From Phormidium tenue FACHB-1052 (GTDB taxonomy: Bacteria > Cyanobacteriota > Cyanobacteriia > Phormidesmidales > Phormidesmidaceae), in NCBI RefSeq assembly GCF_014696675.1, contig NZ_JACJQN010000003.1, positions 62,001 to 126,000 of the forward strand: a stretch of DNA of 64,000 nt, in the 5' to 3' direction. The position numbers were made by a program, and so were the translations under genes. Below, piece by piece: positions 18,792 through 27,321 of the stretch (the first letter of the stretch is position 1; the number at the start of each line of letters is the position of its first letter). A model generated the notes under the pieces. The model did not search any database. It was given only the letters and a program-made list of their open reading frames with translations, and was not told the DNA's origin.

Positions 18792-19151
18792 CTACGCAGC
18801 CGATCGCCGGGGGCGCTTGCGCTCAGACTTTTTCTTGTAGCCGATGGCCTGGGCCTCGTTGCTGTCGGAGCCGTAGACACCGCGCACCAGTTCTTTCATG
18901 GCCAGCACGTTTTGGTGGAACTGCCATTCGGCCAGGCGGGCCTTATCGGCGGCGGCTCTGGCACGCACCATGATCGCAGTCTCTTCATCCTGGGCGGCAA
19001 TCATCTCGGCGTAGCTGCTCTGGAGCCCTTCAATGGTGGTCTCGGGGCGGGCGGAGGTGTAGTCGGCGATGGTGCGCGCACCGCGCAGGGAAGCAACATC
19101 CTGGTCGAGGTAGTCGGGCCGCAAACGGCGGGTAGTATCGGTGCTGGGCAT
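18792..19151 (-). CDS. Small conserved-looking hypothetical protein
   Basis: A 119-residue soluble protein, predicted mostly helical, with a middle stretch rich in Ala, Glu and Arg (DEETAIMVRARAAADKARLAEWQFHQNV) and a very basic tail (KKKSERKRPRRSAA). I do not recognise the family. ATG 19151 (MPSTDTTRRLRPDY) is chosen because AAGGAG lies 10 bases upstream; a longer TTG start at 19175 lacks a ribosome site. The basic tail could bind nucleic acid, but that is a guess. Confidence 0.6.
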   Translation of the reverse strand: MPSTDTTRRLRPDYLDQDVASLRGARTIADYTSARPETTIEGLQSSYAEMIAAQDEETAIMVRARAAADKARLAEWQFHQNVLAMKELVRGVYGSDSNEAQAIGYKKKSERKRPRRSAA

Positions 19152-19359
19152 GGGTGTAGTGCTCCTTGATGGCAATACAAAAGGGTGGTTAAAACATCGG
19201 GTTAACGGTTAGGGCTGGGGAGGCTCGCCTGTCTCTCAGGGCAATGTGCCCGCTGCGATCGCCGACCCGGAAAAAACGGTACAGCTTTATAGAAACAATA
19301 TGGACTGGCGCTGCTGAATGAAGTGGCGATGATAGTGAAGCATAACCACCCCGGTACTT

Positions 19360-19485
19360 ACCTGTTACCAGGGTGCGATTGCCTGTTACCGAGGTGTGAT
19401 TATTTGATGCCGGGGCGCAATTGCTTGTTACCGAGGCGCGATTGTTAATCACCGGGATGCGACTGCTTGTTACCAGGGCGCGATT
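19360..19485. repeat. Six tandem 21-bp repeats
   Basis: Six consecutive 21-base units, starting at 19360, 19381, 19402, 19423, 19444 and 19465, of a consensus close to GCTTGTTACCGGGGCGCGATT. Units 1, 2, 4 and 6 are close; units 3 and 5 are more divergent. The unit is seven codons long, so both strands read as heptad repeats (LLVTEAR..., NRxxVTG...) in accidental frames. It lies in a 577-base spacer that otherwise holds no gene. Confidence 0.85.
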
Positions 19486-19684
19486 GCTTCGCGTGCCTGG
19501 TGCCCATGCTCTGCCTGGGTATCAAGCTGTAGGGTCGGTATCGCCCACCCTGTACCCACGCGTTAGCGAAGCTATCCGAAGGAATCGCAAGCCAAACCCA
19601 TCGGGTGAACGCCGCTCATCGTCTGCCTTCTGCGATCGCTGGATATTTGAGGGGATGGGATGGTGGTGGGTGAATGAGTGGGGC

Positions 19685-19701
19685 GGTGGGCAGTGCCCAC
19701 C
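19685..19701. repeat. REP-like palindrome in spacer
   Basis: GGTGGGCA-G-TGCCCACC is a perfect 8-bp dyad with a one-base centre, followed by CTAC. This form of palindrome (GTAGGGTGGGCA...TGCCCACC) recurs in cyanobacterial spacers as a short dispersed repeat. It sits 28 bases beyond the end of the DUF4926 fusion gene and could also act as a weak transcript end for that operon. Confidence 0.55.
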
Positions 19702-19728
19702 CTACTTTTTGACTACGTTTTGATTAAC

Positions 19729-20427
19729 TTATGGAGATGGGGGAAGCTGTAGCTCGATGCCAACTTTGTCGCCTAGCTCGACTACCTCGTCAACAAAATT
19801 GTTGGCAGCGGTGACACTCCCCGACAATAGTGTGGCTGCTGTGAGCAGTGCTGTCAGCCGCTTTTTCAAGCGAGGCATGCTGCGTTGGTCTTCTGGCTTT
19901 TTGACTTCCTCTTCAATGTCGTCGATATCGATAATCAGATCATCTTGGGCGTCTGGTGGAAATTGAGAGGCTGTCTGACGTAGGTTGGCAATGAGTTGTA
20001 GTAACTCGGCCACGCTAGCGCCAGTGGTTTGGGTAAAACCGGAAGCGTTGACCTGAGCGTTGTCTTTGGCTTCGTTGACGACGTTGCCAATGTTGGAGCC
20101 TGAAATTTGGCTGCCGATTTTGTTGCCTGCGACTTTATCGCCAGCAACGTTGTCGCCATTGCCGTACTGGTGAACTGTGTTTTCCATAGCTGAAAGAGAT
20201 GATGAAACGATATTAGGCGTGTAGTGAAGCTTTAGAAGTTGGCTGGTGTGTAGCGGCAGCATGGCGTAGGTTTGCCCGTCGTCGTCGCTGAACTCAACTT
20301 CGTAGACGTCAGGTGCTAGGGGTTCAACCAGGGTGCCGACCTGCCCAGCAGTGAGGTGATGCTGGGGTAGATCATGTTTGAGCGCAACGGCATCGAGTAG
20401 CTGAAACTGAGTTGCCATATTAACCAT
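19729..20427 (-). CDS. DUF4926-like domain fused to a GDNVAGD-motif protein
   Basis: A 232-residue protein. Residues about 5-65 look like DUF4926: VALKHDLPQHHLTAGQVGTLVEPL then YEVEFSDDDGQTYAMLPL. A Met at residue 81 (MENTVHQYGNG) starts a second segment with the motif GDNVAGDKVAGNKIG (about 91-105), then a long helical region and a short hydrophobic stretch near 190-205 (TALLTAATLLSGSVTAA) that could be a membrane segment. Stand-alone DUF4926 proteins are ~70-80 residues, so this looks like a fusion of two once-separate proteins. ATG 20427 has a GAGG site 8 bases upstream. It is the last gene of a four-gene operon; the same GDNVAGD motif ends the third protein upstream. Function unknown; candidate immunity or scaffold partner. 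Confidence 0.65.
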   Translation of the reverse strand: MVNMATQFQLLDAVALKHDLPQHHLTAGQVGTLVEPLAPDVYEVEFSDDDGQTYAMLPLHTSQLLKLHYTPNIVSSSLSAMENTVHQYGNGDNVAGDKVAGNKIGSQISGSNIGNVVNEAKDNAQVNASGFTQTTGASVAELLQLIANLRQTASQFPPDAQDDLIIDIDDIEEEVKKPEDQRSMPRLKKRLTALLTAATLLSGSVTAANNFVDEVVELGDKVGIELQLPPSP

Positions 20428-20431
20428 AGGG

Positions 20432-20767
20432 TTACCTCACGATGTAACAGCTGACGAGTCGAGGGAAGGTTTCATTGGGGTGGATAATCCACGTAGTGCG
20501 GACGGTAGCCGTGTTTTGGCCGCGAGTCATGGCAAAGTCTACTCGATAGCGCTGACCGTACTCGTCAATCTCACCTGGCGTGGCATCCTGGGTTTGAATC
20601 GCTTTCAAAATCGCAGACCTTAGCAGCTCAGCGTCTTGACTAGTTAGTCCTAAGATAGCGGTAAACAAGCGGGCTTTGTGTTTGCCACGAGAATGGTTTG
20701 GATTAAGGCTGTAATTGCGTAGTTTGATGAGTTCGATGAATGCGGATGCGGCGTTAGGTAGCTGCAT
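20432..20767 (-). CDS. DUF6883-like protein
   Basis: A 111-residue protein beginning MQLPNAASAFIELIKLRNYSLNPNHSRGKHKARLF (about 1-35), then LGLTSQDAELLRSAILKAI and RYRVDFAMTRGQNTATVRTTWIIHP. The pattern LPNA...KL.NY.LN..HS.GKHKA..F...LG fits DUF6883 as I remember it. DUF6883 and DUF4926 genes are often neighbours in bacteria, and related small folds are found among tRNA- or RNA-cleaving toxins. The conserved His, Lys and Arg (HSRGKHKAR) could be catalytic. The gene ends 4 bases before the DUF4926 fusion starts and begins 2 bases after the previous gene ends, so translation is coupled. Toxin function is inference only. Confidence 0.6.
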   Translation of the reverse strand: MQLPNAASAFIELIKLRNYSLNPNHSRGKHKARLFTAILGLTSQDAELLRSAILKAIQTQDATPGEIDEYGQRYRVDFAMTRGQNTATVRTTWIIHPNETFPRLVSCYIVR

Positions 20768-20769
20768 GG

Positions 20770-21588
20770 CTAGCTGTGTTTATCGCCTTGTATTGAGTCA
20801 CCTGCCACGTTATCGCCTGGACCGTATTGGTAAACGTTGTAATCACCTGAAATATAAGTGTTTTGTTTGTTTTTGCCAGTCTCGTTCAACTTCTTTAAAT
20901 CCGGGTTCAATGCATCTAAGACTTCTATTCTATCTTGAGATATTAGGTCTAAAAGTTTAGCCAAAGCCTCATCATCATCGTCTAAGTATAACGAATACAA
21001 TATGTCCTCATCAAAGCTTGTATGCTCTTCAGTTAATTGATCTTGCAGTCTTGAGAAGAAAGTTTCTTCGTCCACCTTTTTAATTGTCTTTCCGGTTTTG
21101 CCTTCAATCAATTCGCATTTTTGCATCACCTTCTCATATAGCATTGCCTTGATATCTCCGCTCAAGACCTGAGCGATAGCATGCTCCAATCGCATGTAAT
21201 ATTCACTTGATTCATCTTTTCTTTTGATATGAAATTGATAATTTATATACTCAGGGATATAAATAGGTACATTGGAAGCGTTCAGGTCTACCAAAATGAC
21301 TTGTCTATCGAAGGCATTTGCTATACCTAATTTGTAGTAATTTTCATCGATCATACTTCCTTCGTATCCGATTACTAATACACAGCCTTGTTTCAGAAAG
21401 CCGGAGATCTGTTTTACATGACTTCTGTTCAAAGCTCTATATTTGATAGAAAAGCATCTTACCTTTAGTTTTTTGCAAATTTGATGGGCAATAAAATCGC
21501 AAGCCTTATGCCATTCATGGGGAAAAATAATATATATATCTTTGGGGTTCAGGTTTTCTTGATCTAAATACTCGACAAGGTTTTTCAT
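20770..21588 (-). CDS. TIR/deoxyribosyltransferase-like protein with a GDNVAGD tail
   Basis: A 272-residue protein encoded by markedly AT-rich DNA. Residues about 15-150 have the look of a Rossmann-like TIR or nucleoside-deoxyribosyltransferase-like fold: IYIIFPHEWHKACDFIAHQI, CVLVIGYEGSMIDENYYKLGIANAF, VILVDLNASNVPIYIPEYINYQF. In active members the YxLG position usually has Glu (YELG); here it is Lys87 (YYKLG), so the usual catalytic acid is missing. Residues about 150-250 are acidic and helical. The last 20 residues (YQYGPGDNVAGDSIQGDK...) match a motif in the downstream DUF4926 fusion. It lies 44 bases after the ROCO gene. I infer a signalling or effector role; I am moderately sure of the fold. 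Confidence 0.6.
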   Translation of the reverse strand: MKNLVEYLDQENLNPKDIYIIFPHEWHKACDFIAHQICKKLKVRCFSIKYRALNRSHVKQISGFLKQGCVLVIGYEGSMIDENYYKLGIANAFDRQVILVDLNASNVPIYIPEYINYQFHIKRKDESSEYYMRLEHAIAQVLSGDIKAMLYEKVMQKCELIEGKTGKTIKKVDEETFFSRLQDQLTEEHTSFDEDILYSLYLDDDDEALAKLLDLISQDRIEVLDALNPDLKKLNETGKNKQNTYISGDYNVYQYGPGDNVAGDSIQGDKHS

Positions 21589-21632
21589 TCATTTATGAAA
21601 TCCGTAAATAGTTCAATATCTGTGACATATAC

Positions 21633-23552
21633 TCAAGTGTTGTCTAGAGATGAAAAAACTTTAATTTCAATTGAGTCATCTTCAATTCCTGCTAAGCTGT
21701 TTTTGCGAGCAGCGACATTCCGTCTTACTTCTACAGATTCATAGCCGTCTAGTAACTGTCTTAAATTTATTTTTATCCTAAGTGTTCCAAGTGGATAAGT
21801 CTTTTCACCCATAGCTTCAAGTCCCAACAACTCTTGGTACTCTATCGGTCTATGCTCCGGATGACCTGGAACGGGAACATATTCGGTGACGGCGAGATCA
21901 GCAAAGCTACTATGGATTTTGTTAAAGGTATAGCGAATTTGAGAGAGGTAGCTGCGCCGGGTTTGCTCTTTGCCGCTGACGGAGATAAAAATTTTGCGAT
22001 CTTCAGAATCAGCTCTGATAAGAGCAAGGTTGTAAACTTCGTCGCCTTCACAGTAGGCCAGCATGGCACCGCTGCGCCAGCAAACCTGCTCGTGAATCTG
22101 CTTGTGACTGAGAACGATAAAGCGTGATATCACTCCCTCGGGCAAAATGCGATAGTGATATTGGAAATCCAATGTGTCGCCTTCTAGGCTCGTTCCGTGA
22201 GGTTCATCTTTAGGAAGTAAACCAGGAATTAGAAACTTTGGGTTAGCAAAGTCGGGTAGAGCGAAGCAAAGCTGAAACTCCTGCATTAAGTCTGTGAGGT
22301 AGTGATGGCGGTTAGCAGGATACCGCTCAGAATCGAGGATGCGGCTAAGGTCTTCGTAAGTCAGGATACCCTTTGTCTCAGTTTTTAAGGTTTCATCGCT
22401 GAGTAAGGCATAAATGCCTTTTGTCACCCAATCGGGATTGAGAACGTTCGTGTCTTTTAACAAAGGATGCTCACGGAAGTTGAGCACTAGCCCTAGGTTG
22501 TGAAGCAGCTCAATAAGCTGTTCCTGGTTGTGCTCTTCAGGAATTTTGTTCTCGTAGCAGATGCCAATGTATTTGCTGTATGAGATGAAATCTGCCTGCA
22601 TTGCTTTGAGTTGCTCTTTAACCTCAAACCAGGAAAGCGGTAGCAGGTTGTAGATTTCAGGCAACTGTGCAACTTCTTCATAAATGGCCGTACGTAGTTC
22701 TTCGATACCATCTCCGGTTTGGCAAGAGGTTTCAAGAATGGCGCGGATATTGGGGTATTTCTCTCGCAGGGCCTTACGGTTGATGTCGAGAGGCTGCTCG
22801 TCTTTTTTGTTGCCGACGATGATGACGGGCGATGCGCCGCCAAAGCTTTCAATAAGTTTTAGCCAATATTCCAGACGATTTTCTTCTTCGCTAGCGCGGC
22901 AGTTGCAGACTAGCAGATACAGGCTGCTTTTTGTGAGGAAAATTTGGTGAGTAGCGTGGTAAATTTCTTGCCCACCAAAATCCCAAACGTTGAGGCGCAC
23001 ATCTTTGCTGTTGACGTGAATCAGCCAATCGCTGACGTTGAGACCGTCTGTTTTAGGTTCGTTTTTATTCAAGTGATTGTTGATCAACCTTTTGACAAGC
23101 GATGTTTTGCCGACGCTGCCTTGTCCAACTAGTATCAGCTTGGCTTCGTTCAGGGGCTTGACTTCGCCGCTACGCAGCAGCCGCAAGTAGTTGAAGACTT
23201 CCTCGATTGCTCCAGGATCGCGATGAAGTTCTGGTGGCCCCAATATTTCAGGAGGGATGGGCAGTGGGTTGCGTCGCAGGTCTAATTTTTGAAGCTGCGG
23301 CAGAGCCTCTAAACCGTTTGGAACTTGCTCAAAGCAGTTATCGCTGAGGTTAAGTGATTGGAGCGAGGCGAGCTGGGTGATTTCCAACGGTAGACTGCTG
23401 AGTTGGTTAGAGCTGAGGTTGAGCAATTGGAGCAAGGTGAGCTTGTCAATCTCAGGCGGCAGCTCAGTGAGGTTTTTGCCAGAAAGATCGAGGGTTTTCC
23501 AGCCTTCGGCAGCGGCTTGGTCAATCAGGCGCAGCAGTTCATCTTGGGGCAT
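21633..23552 (-). CDS. ROCO protein: leucine-rich repeats, Roc GTPase, COR domain
   Basis: A 639-residue protein. Residues about 17-110 hold four to five leucine-rich repeats (LDLSGKNLTELPPEI, LNLSSNQLSSLPLEI, LNLSDNCFEQVPNGL, LDLRRNPLPIPPEI). Residues about 137-290 are a Ras-like Roc domain: P-loop GQGSVGKTS at 143-151, DFGGQE at 191-196, NKKD at 248-251. The remainder is the COR dimerisation region and a short C-terminal segment (ends about VSGKEQTRRSYLSQIRYTFNKIH and EYVPVPGHPEHRPIEYQELLG). All GTPase motifs seem intact. Bacterial ROCO proteins are dimeric GTP switches of mostly unknown output; they are common in filamentous cyanobacteria. It heads a four-gene minus-strand operon. Confidence 0.85.
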   Translation of the reverse strand: MPQDELLRLIDQAAAEGWKTLDLSGKNLTELPPEIDKLTLLQLLNLSSNQLSSLPLEITQLASLQSLNLSDNCFEQVPNGLEALPQLQKLDLRRNPLPIPPEILGPPELHRDPGAIEEVFNYLRLLRSGEVKPLNEAKLILVGQGSVGKTSLVKRLINNHLNKNEPKTDGLNVSDWLIHVNSKDVRLNVWDFGGQEIYHATHQIFLTKSSLYLLVCNCRASEEENRLEYWLKLIESFGGASPVIIVGNKKDEQPLDINRKALREKYPNIRAILETSCQTGDGIEELRTAIYEEVAQLPEIYNLLPLSWFEVKEQLKAMQADFISYSKYIGICYENKIPEEHNQEQLIELLHNLGLVLNFREHPLLKDTNVLNPDWVTKGIYALLSDETLKTETKGILTYEDLSRILDSERYPANRHHYLTDLMQEFQLCFALPDFANPKFLIPGLLPKDEPHGTSLEGDTLDFQYHYRILPEGVISRFIVLSHKQIHEQVCWRSGAMLAYCEGDEVYNLALIRADSEDRKIFISVSGKEQTRRSYLSQIRYTFNKIHSSFADLAVTEYVPVPGHPEHRPIEYQELLGLEAMGEKTYPLGTLRIKINLRQLLDGYESVEVRRNVAARKNSLAGIEDDSIEIKVFSSLDNT

Positions 23553-23813
23553 TACGGGCGCGGCGGCAACGTTCCCTCAGTTTTAGCAGAAGTAAGGGAG
23601 AAGAGAATCAGGGAGTTAGAGATAGAATGCAGCAGACTGTAAAAGGCATGCCCGCCTCTAGCCACTACCAGCGCATCAAAGCCATCGCGATCGTTTCGGC
23701 CTCACCCGATTCTCTACCGACAAAACGGCGAGCCTTTTAAAGGCTTACGCATTTTCAGCGGCGTATCCACAGGACTTCCCATTAAAATACGTGGGTACTA
23801 ACATGCTGCCCCC

Positions 23814-25550
23814 ATGCTAACGGCCCTGCACATCGAGAACTTTGCCCTGATCGATCACCTCGATCTGCGGCTAGAGGCGGGCCTAAACGTGCTGACCGGC
23901 GAAACCGGGGCAGGCAAATCGATCATTCTCGACGCCATCGATGCCGCCCTGGGAGGCAAAGCCAACCAGCGACTGGTGCGATCGGGCAGCCAAAAAGCCC
24001 TGGTAGAAGCCACCTTCGACGTACCCCAAGACATCCACACCTGGCTAGCCGAGCAGGAATTCCCCACCGCTGACGGTGCCCTCGTGCTGCGGCGCGAACT
24101 GACCCTGGGCAAAACCCTGCGCAGCCGCTCCTTCCTCAACGGCAGCCCCGCCACCCGGCCCCAGCTAGAGGGGCTGCGGCAAAAGCTGGTCGAAATCACC
24201 GCCCAGGGGCAGACGGTGCTGCTCGGCTCGGGCGATCGCCAGCGAGAGTGGCTCGACGGCTTTGGCGGTGCCCCCCTCGTCACCCAGCGCCAGAAAGTTG
24301 CCACCGCCTACGAGGCAGCGGCCCAAGCCAAAAAACGGCTAGACACCCGCCGCAAGGCCGACCAGCAGCGCCGCGACCAGCTCGACCTGCTGCGCATGCA
24401 CCGCCAAGACCTAGAGCAAGCCCAGCTCGACGACCCCCAAGAACTCGAAAACCTCGCCCAGGAGCACGATCGCCTCAACCACAGCGTTGACCTCCAGCAA
24501 AACAGCTACGCCGCCTACCAAATTCTCTACGAGAGCGACGCGGGGGAAAGCGCTTGCGCCGACCTGCTGGGCAAGGCCGAAGCCATTTTGATCGACATGG
24601 AGCGCTACGACCCAGCCATTACCTCAATTTTGGGCATGGTCAGCGAAGCCCTCACCCAGATCGAAGAAGCCGGGCGCGCCATCAACGCCTACGGGGCCAG
24701 CGTCGAGGCCGACCCCCAGCGGCTCGAAGAAGTGGAAGAACGCATGCGCCAGCTTAAGGCTCTGTGCCGCCGCTTCAGCCGCACCCTGCCCGAGCTAGTG
24801 GCCTACCGCGACGAGGTCAACCAGGCCCTAGCCGAACTCTCCGGTGAAGGCCAGTCCATCGAAGCCCTGGAGGCCGAGGTCGAGAAGACCCAGACCGTCT
24901 TGACGGAGGCCTGCGCCCAACTCACCCAGCTGCGCCAGGGCGTGGCCCAGAAGTTAGAGACCCGCCTAGTCAACGAACTCAAACCCCTGGCCATGGATCG
25001 GGTGCAGTTTGAGGTCGAGTTGACCCCCATCGCCCCCACCGCCAACGGGGCCGATGGCATTCGTTTTTTGTTTAGCCCCAACCCCGGCGAACCCCTGCAA
25101 CCCCTGGCCGAAACCGCCTCGGGCGGTGAGATGAGCCGATTTTTGCTGGCGCTGAAGGCCTGCTTTTCCCAGGTTGACCCGGTGGGTACGCTGGTGTTCG
25201 ACGAGATCGACGTGGGAGTGTCGGGCCGGGTAGCCCAGGCGATCGCCGAAAAGCTCTACCAGCTCGGTCGCCAGCATCAGGTGCTCTGCGTCACCCACCA
25301 GCCCATGGTGGCGGCCCTGGCCGATGCCCACTTTCGGGTGGGTAAACATGTGGTCGAAGCCGTCCTGGCGAAAGGAGCCAAGGCGGGGGAGGGCGAGGCC
25401 GAGCGCACCGTAGTGCGGGTGCTGCCGCTGTCGCTGAGCGATCGCCGCGAAGAGCTGGCCCAGCTCGCCGGGGGCGAGTCGCACCAGCAATCGCTCTCCT
25501 TTGCCGAGGCGTTGCTGTCCCAGGCCGACAGCATTCGCAAAAAGCTGTGA
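23814..25550 (+). CDS. recN: DNA repair protein RecN
   Basis: A 578-residue SMC-like ATPase. The N-terminal Walker A reads GETGAGKSI (about 29-37) after MLTALHIENFALIDHLDL, and the C-terminal signature TASGGEMSRFLLALKA with Walker B LVFDEIDVGVSGRVAQAI is intact, followed by VLCVTHQPMVAALAD. The middle (about 160-390) is a coiled-coil. RecN acts in double-strand break repair by helping hold and present broken DNA ends to RecA. It is slightly longer than the usual ~550 because of a GEGEAER insertion near the end. Starts at ATG 23814. Confidence 0.95.
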   Translation: MLTALHIENFALIDHLDLRLEAGLNVLTGETGAGKSIILDAIDAALGGKANQRLVRSGSQKALVEATFDVPQDIHTWLAEQEFPTADGALVLRRELTLGKTLRSRSFLNGSPATRPQLEGLRQKLVEITAQGQTVLLGSGDRQREWLDGFGGAPLVTQRQKVATAYEAAAQAKKRLDTRRKADQQRRDQLDLLRMHRQDLEQAQLDDPQELENLAQEHDRLNHSVDLQQNSYAAYQILYESDAGESACADLLGKAEAILIDMERYDPAITSILGMVSEALTQIEEAGRAINAYGASVEADPQRLEEVEERMRQLKALCRRFSRTLPELVAYRDEVNQALAELSGEGQSIEALEAEVEKTQTVLTEACAQLTQLRQGVAQKLETRLVNELKPLAMDRVQFEVELTPIAPTANGADGIRFLFSPNPGEPLQPLAETASGGEMSRFLLALKACFSQVDPVGTLVFDEIDVGVSGRVAQAIAEKLYQLGRQHQVLCVTHQPMVAALADAHFRVGKHVVEAVLAKGAKAGEGEAERTVVRVLPLSLSDRREELAQLAGGESHQQSLSFAEALLSQADSIRKKL

Positions 25551-25645
25551 TGGTCTTAAATCACTGTTAGGTCTTGTCCAGACTTTGCTTTCGTCGTTGA
25601 AAATCAGCCTCAAGCCGTCGCGTTCTAAAATTGGGGCCAGCAGTT

Positions 25646-27259
25646 ATGGATCTCTTCCTTACCATCGAACCCCTTCTAGAGGATCCGTCTCTGCTGCTAG
25701 AAGACCCCGCCATTGAAGAGCATCTGCGGCAGTTTTGCCTGGTGCTGTCGGTGTCGTTGGGGGTGGCCACCCTGTCGCGGGTGTTTAGCGTGCTGCGCAA
25801 CATTCCCTACACCCTGCTGCTGCTGCTCGTCGGCCTCGGTCTAGCGGTGCTGGATGTGCGGCTGATCAACCTGTCGCCCCAGCTAATTCTGTTTATCTTT
25901 TTGCCGCCGCTGCTGTTTGAGGCCGCCTGGAACCTCAACTGGAAGAGTCTGAAGCAGTTCGCGGTGCCTGTGGTGCTCTATGCGATCGTCGGCGTGGTGA
26001 TCTGCGTCGCCAGCCTGGTGTGGGGTTTGCAGACCTTCGCTGGAGCCTCCCTCGCTACTGCCCTGCTGGTAGGAGCAAGTTTGTCAGCGACAGATCCTGT
26101 ATCGGTAGTCGCCCTGTTTCGCGAACTGGGGGTCGATAAAAAACTCACCACCGTGATGGAGGGCGAAAGCCTGTTTAACGACGGCGTGGCGGTAGTGGCC
26201 TTTAACCTGCTGCTGGGCATTGCCCTGGGCCTAGAACAGTTCGATGTGTCGGTGACGATCGCGCGCTTTTTAGTATTTGCCGGGGTGGGCATCAGCATCG
26301 GCGGGCTGATTGGCTTTGGCCTCTCGTTTCTCACCCAGCGGTTCGACATTCCCCTGGTCGAGCAATCCCTCACCCTGGTATCGGCCTACGGTACATACCT
26401 GGTGGCGGAGGAGTTGGGCGGCTCTGGCGTAATTGCAGTCGTGACCACAGGGTTGATTCTCGGCAACTTTGGCTCGCGCATTGGCATGAACCCCCGCACT
26501 CGCCTGGTGGTGTCGGAGTTTTGGGAGTTTTTGTCGTTTTTTATTAACTCGATTGTGTTTTTGCTGATTGGCGACCAGGCCAATTTTGCCGAGCTGGTGA
26601 ATGAGCTGGATAAGATTGCGATCGCCATCGTCTTGATGATCATGGCCCGCGCCATCAGCATCTACGGCCTGGGCTACATCAGCAACGTCGTCACCGGCCC
26701 CGAGATGGATCTGCCACTCAAGGGGCAGACTGTGCTCTGGTGGGGCGGCCTGCGCGGGTCGGTCTCGGTGGCTTTGGCTCTGAGCGTGCCCGCCGTGCTG
26801 GGCGATCGCCAAGAAATCATCTCCATTGTTTTCGGCGTCATGCTCTTTACCCTGCTGGTGCAGGGACTCACCACCAAACCCCTGTTGGAATATCTGGGCC
26901 TGCTGGGCGATCAGCCCCTGCGGGTGGAATATAGCCAAATGACTGCCCACCGCGTTGCCCTTACCCGCGTTATGCAGCGCCTAGACGAGATGCAGGCCAA
27001 CGAAGAGTTTGACCCCGAGTTTGTCGGCTACCAGATGGCCCTAGTGCAGGGAGAGTTGAATGAAGTTAAGCAGAAACTGGCCACCCTAGAGCAGCAAAAC
27101 GACAGCATCCGCGAATACGCCTCAAATCAGATGCGGGAAGAACTGCTGGCGATCGAGTCTGACACCTACGCCGAGTTCATTCGTGCCGGGCAGCTTAAAA
27201 ACACCCTGACACCACTGATGGAAGAGGTGCTGCCCGATCGCTTGGGGGAAGTCCACTAG
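25646..27259 (+). CDS. CPA1-type Na+/H+ antiporter
   Basis: A 537-residue membrane protein with about twelve hydrophobic segments between residues 30 and 420. Features of CPA1 exchangers are LPPLLFEAAWNLNW, SLSATDPVSVVALFRELGVDKKLTTVMEGESLFNDGVAVV (the SATDPV and ESLFND Asp residues that carry ions) and LPLKGQTVLWWGGLRGSVSVALALS. The C-terminal ~100 residues are a soluble helical tail. It should exchange Na+ (or K+) for H+ and help pH and salt tolerance. I start it at ATG 25646 and not at the TTG 15 bases earlier. It follows recN by 95 bases. Confidence 0.92.
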   Translation: MDLFLTIEPLLEDPSLLLEDPAIEEHLRQFCLVLSVSLGVATLSRVFSVLRNIPYTLLLLLVGLGLAVLDVRLINLSPQLILFIFLPPLLFEAAWNLNWKSLKQFAVPVVLYAIVGVVICVASLVWGLQTFAGASLATALLVGASLSATDPVSVVALFRELGVDKKLTTVMEGESLFNDGVAVVAFNLLLGIALGLEQFDVSVTIARFLVFAGVGISIGGLIGFGLSFLTQRFDIPLVEQSLTLVSAYGTYLVAEELGGSGVIAVVTTGLILGNFGSRIGMNPRTRLVVSEFWEFLSFFINSIVFLLIGDQANFAELVNELDKIAIAIVLMIMARAISIYGLGYISNVVTGPEMDLPLKGQTVLWWGGLRGSVSVALALSVPAVLGDRQEIISIVFGVMLFTLLVQGLTTKPLLEYLGLLGDQPLRVEYSQMTAHRVALTRVMQRLDEMQANEEFDPEFVGYQMALVQGELNEVKQKLATLEQQNDSIREYASNQMREELLAIESDTYAEFIRAGQLKNTLTPLMEEVLPDRLGEVH

Positions 27260-27321
27260 GGAGAGTTTTGAATATTTAGTTTTGAATTTTGAATTAAAAC
27301 TTAAACCTCAAAACGTTTACT

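Noticed and set aside
19189..19723. Open frames on both strands through the 21-bp repeat array
   Set aside because: They exist because the repeat period is seven codons; the frames lack ribosome sites and end in non-protein-like sequence outside the array.
26270..26950. 226-residue antisense frame inside the antiporter gene
   Set aside because: The other strand carries clear CPA1 motifs; this frame has Gln/His-rich artefactual composition.
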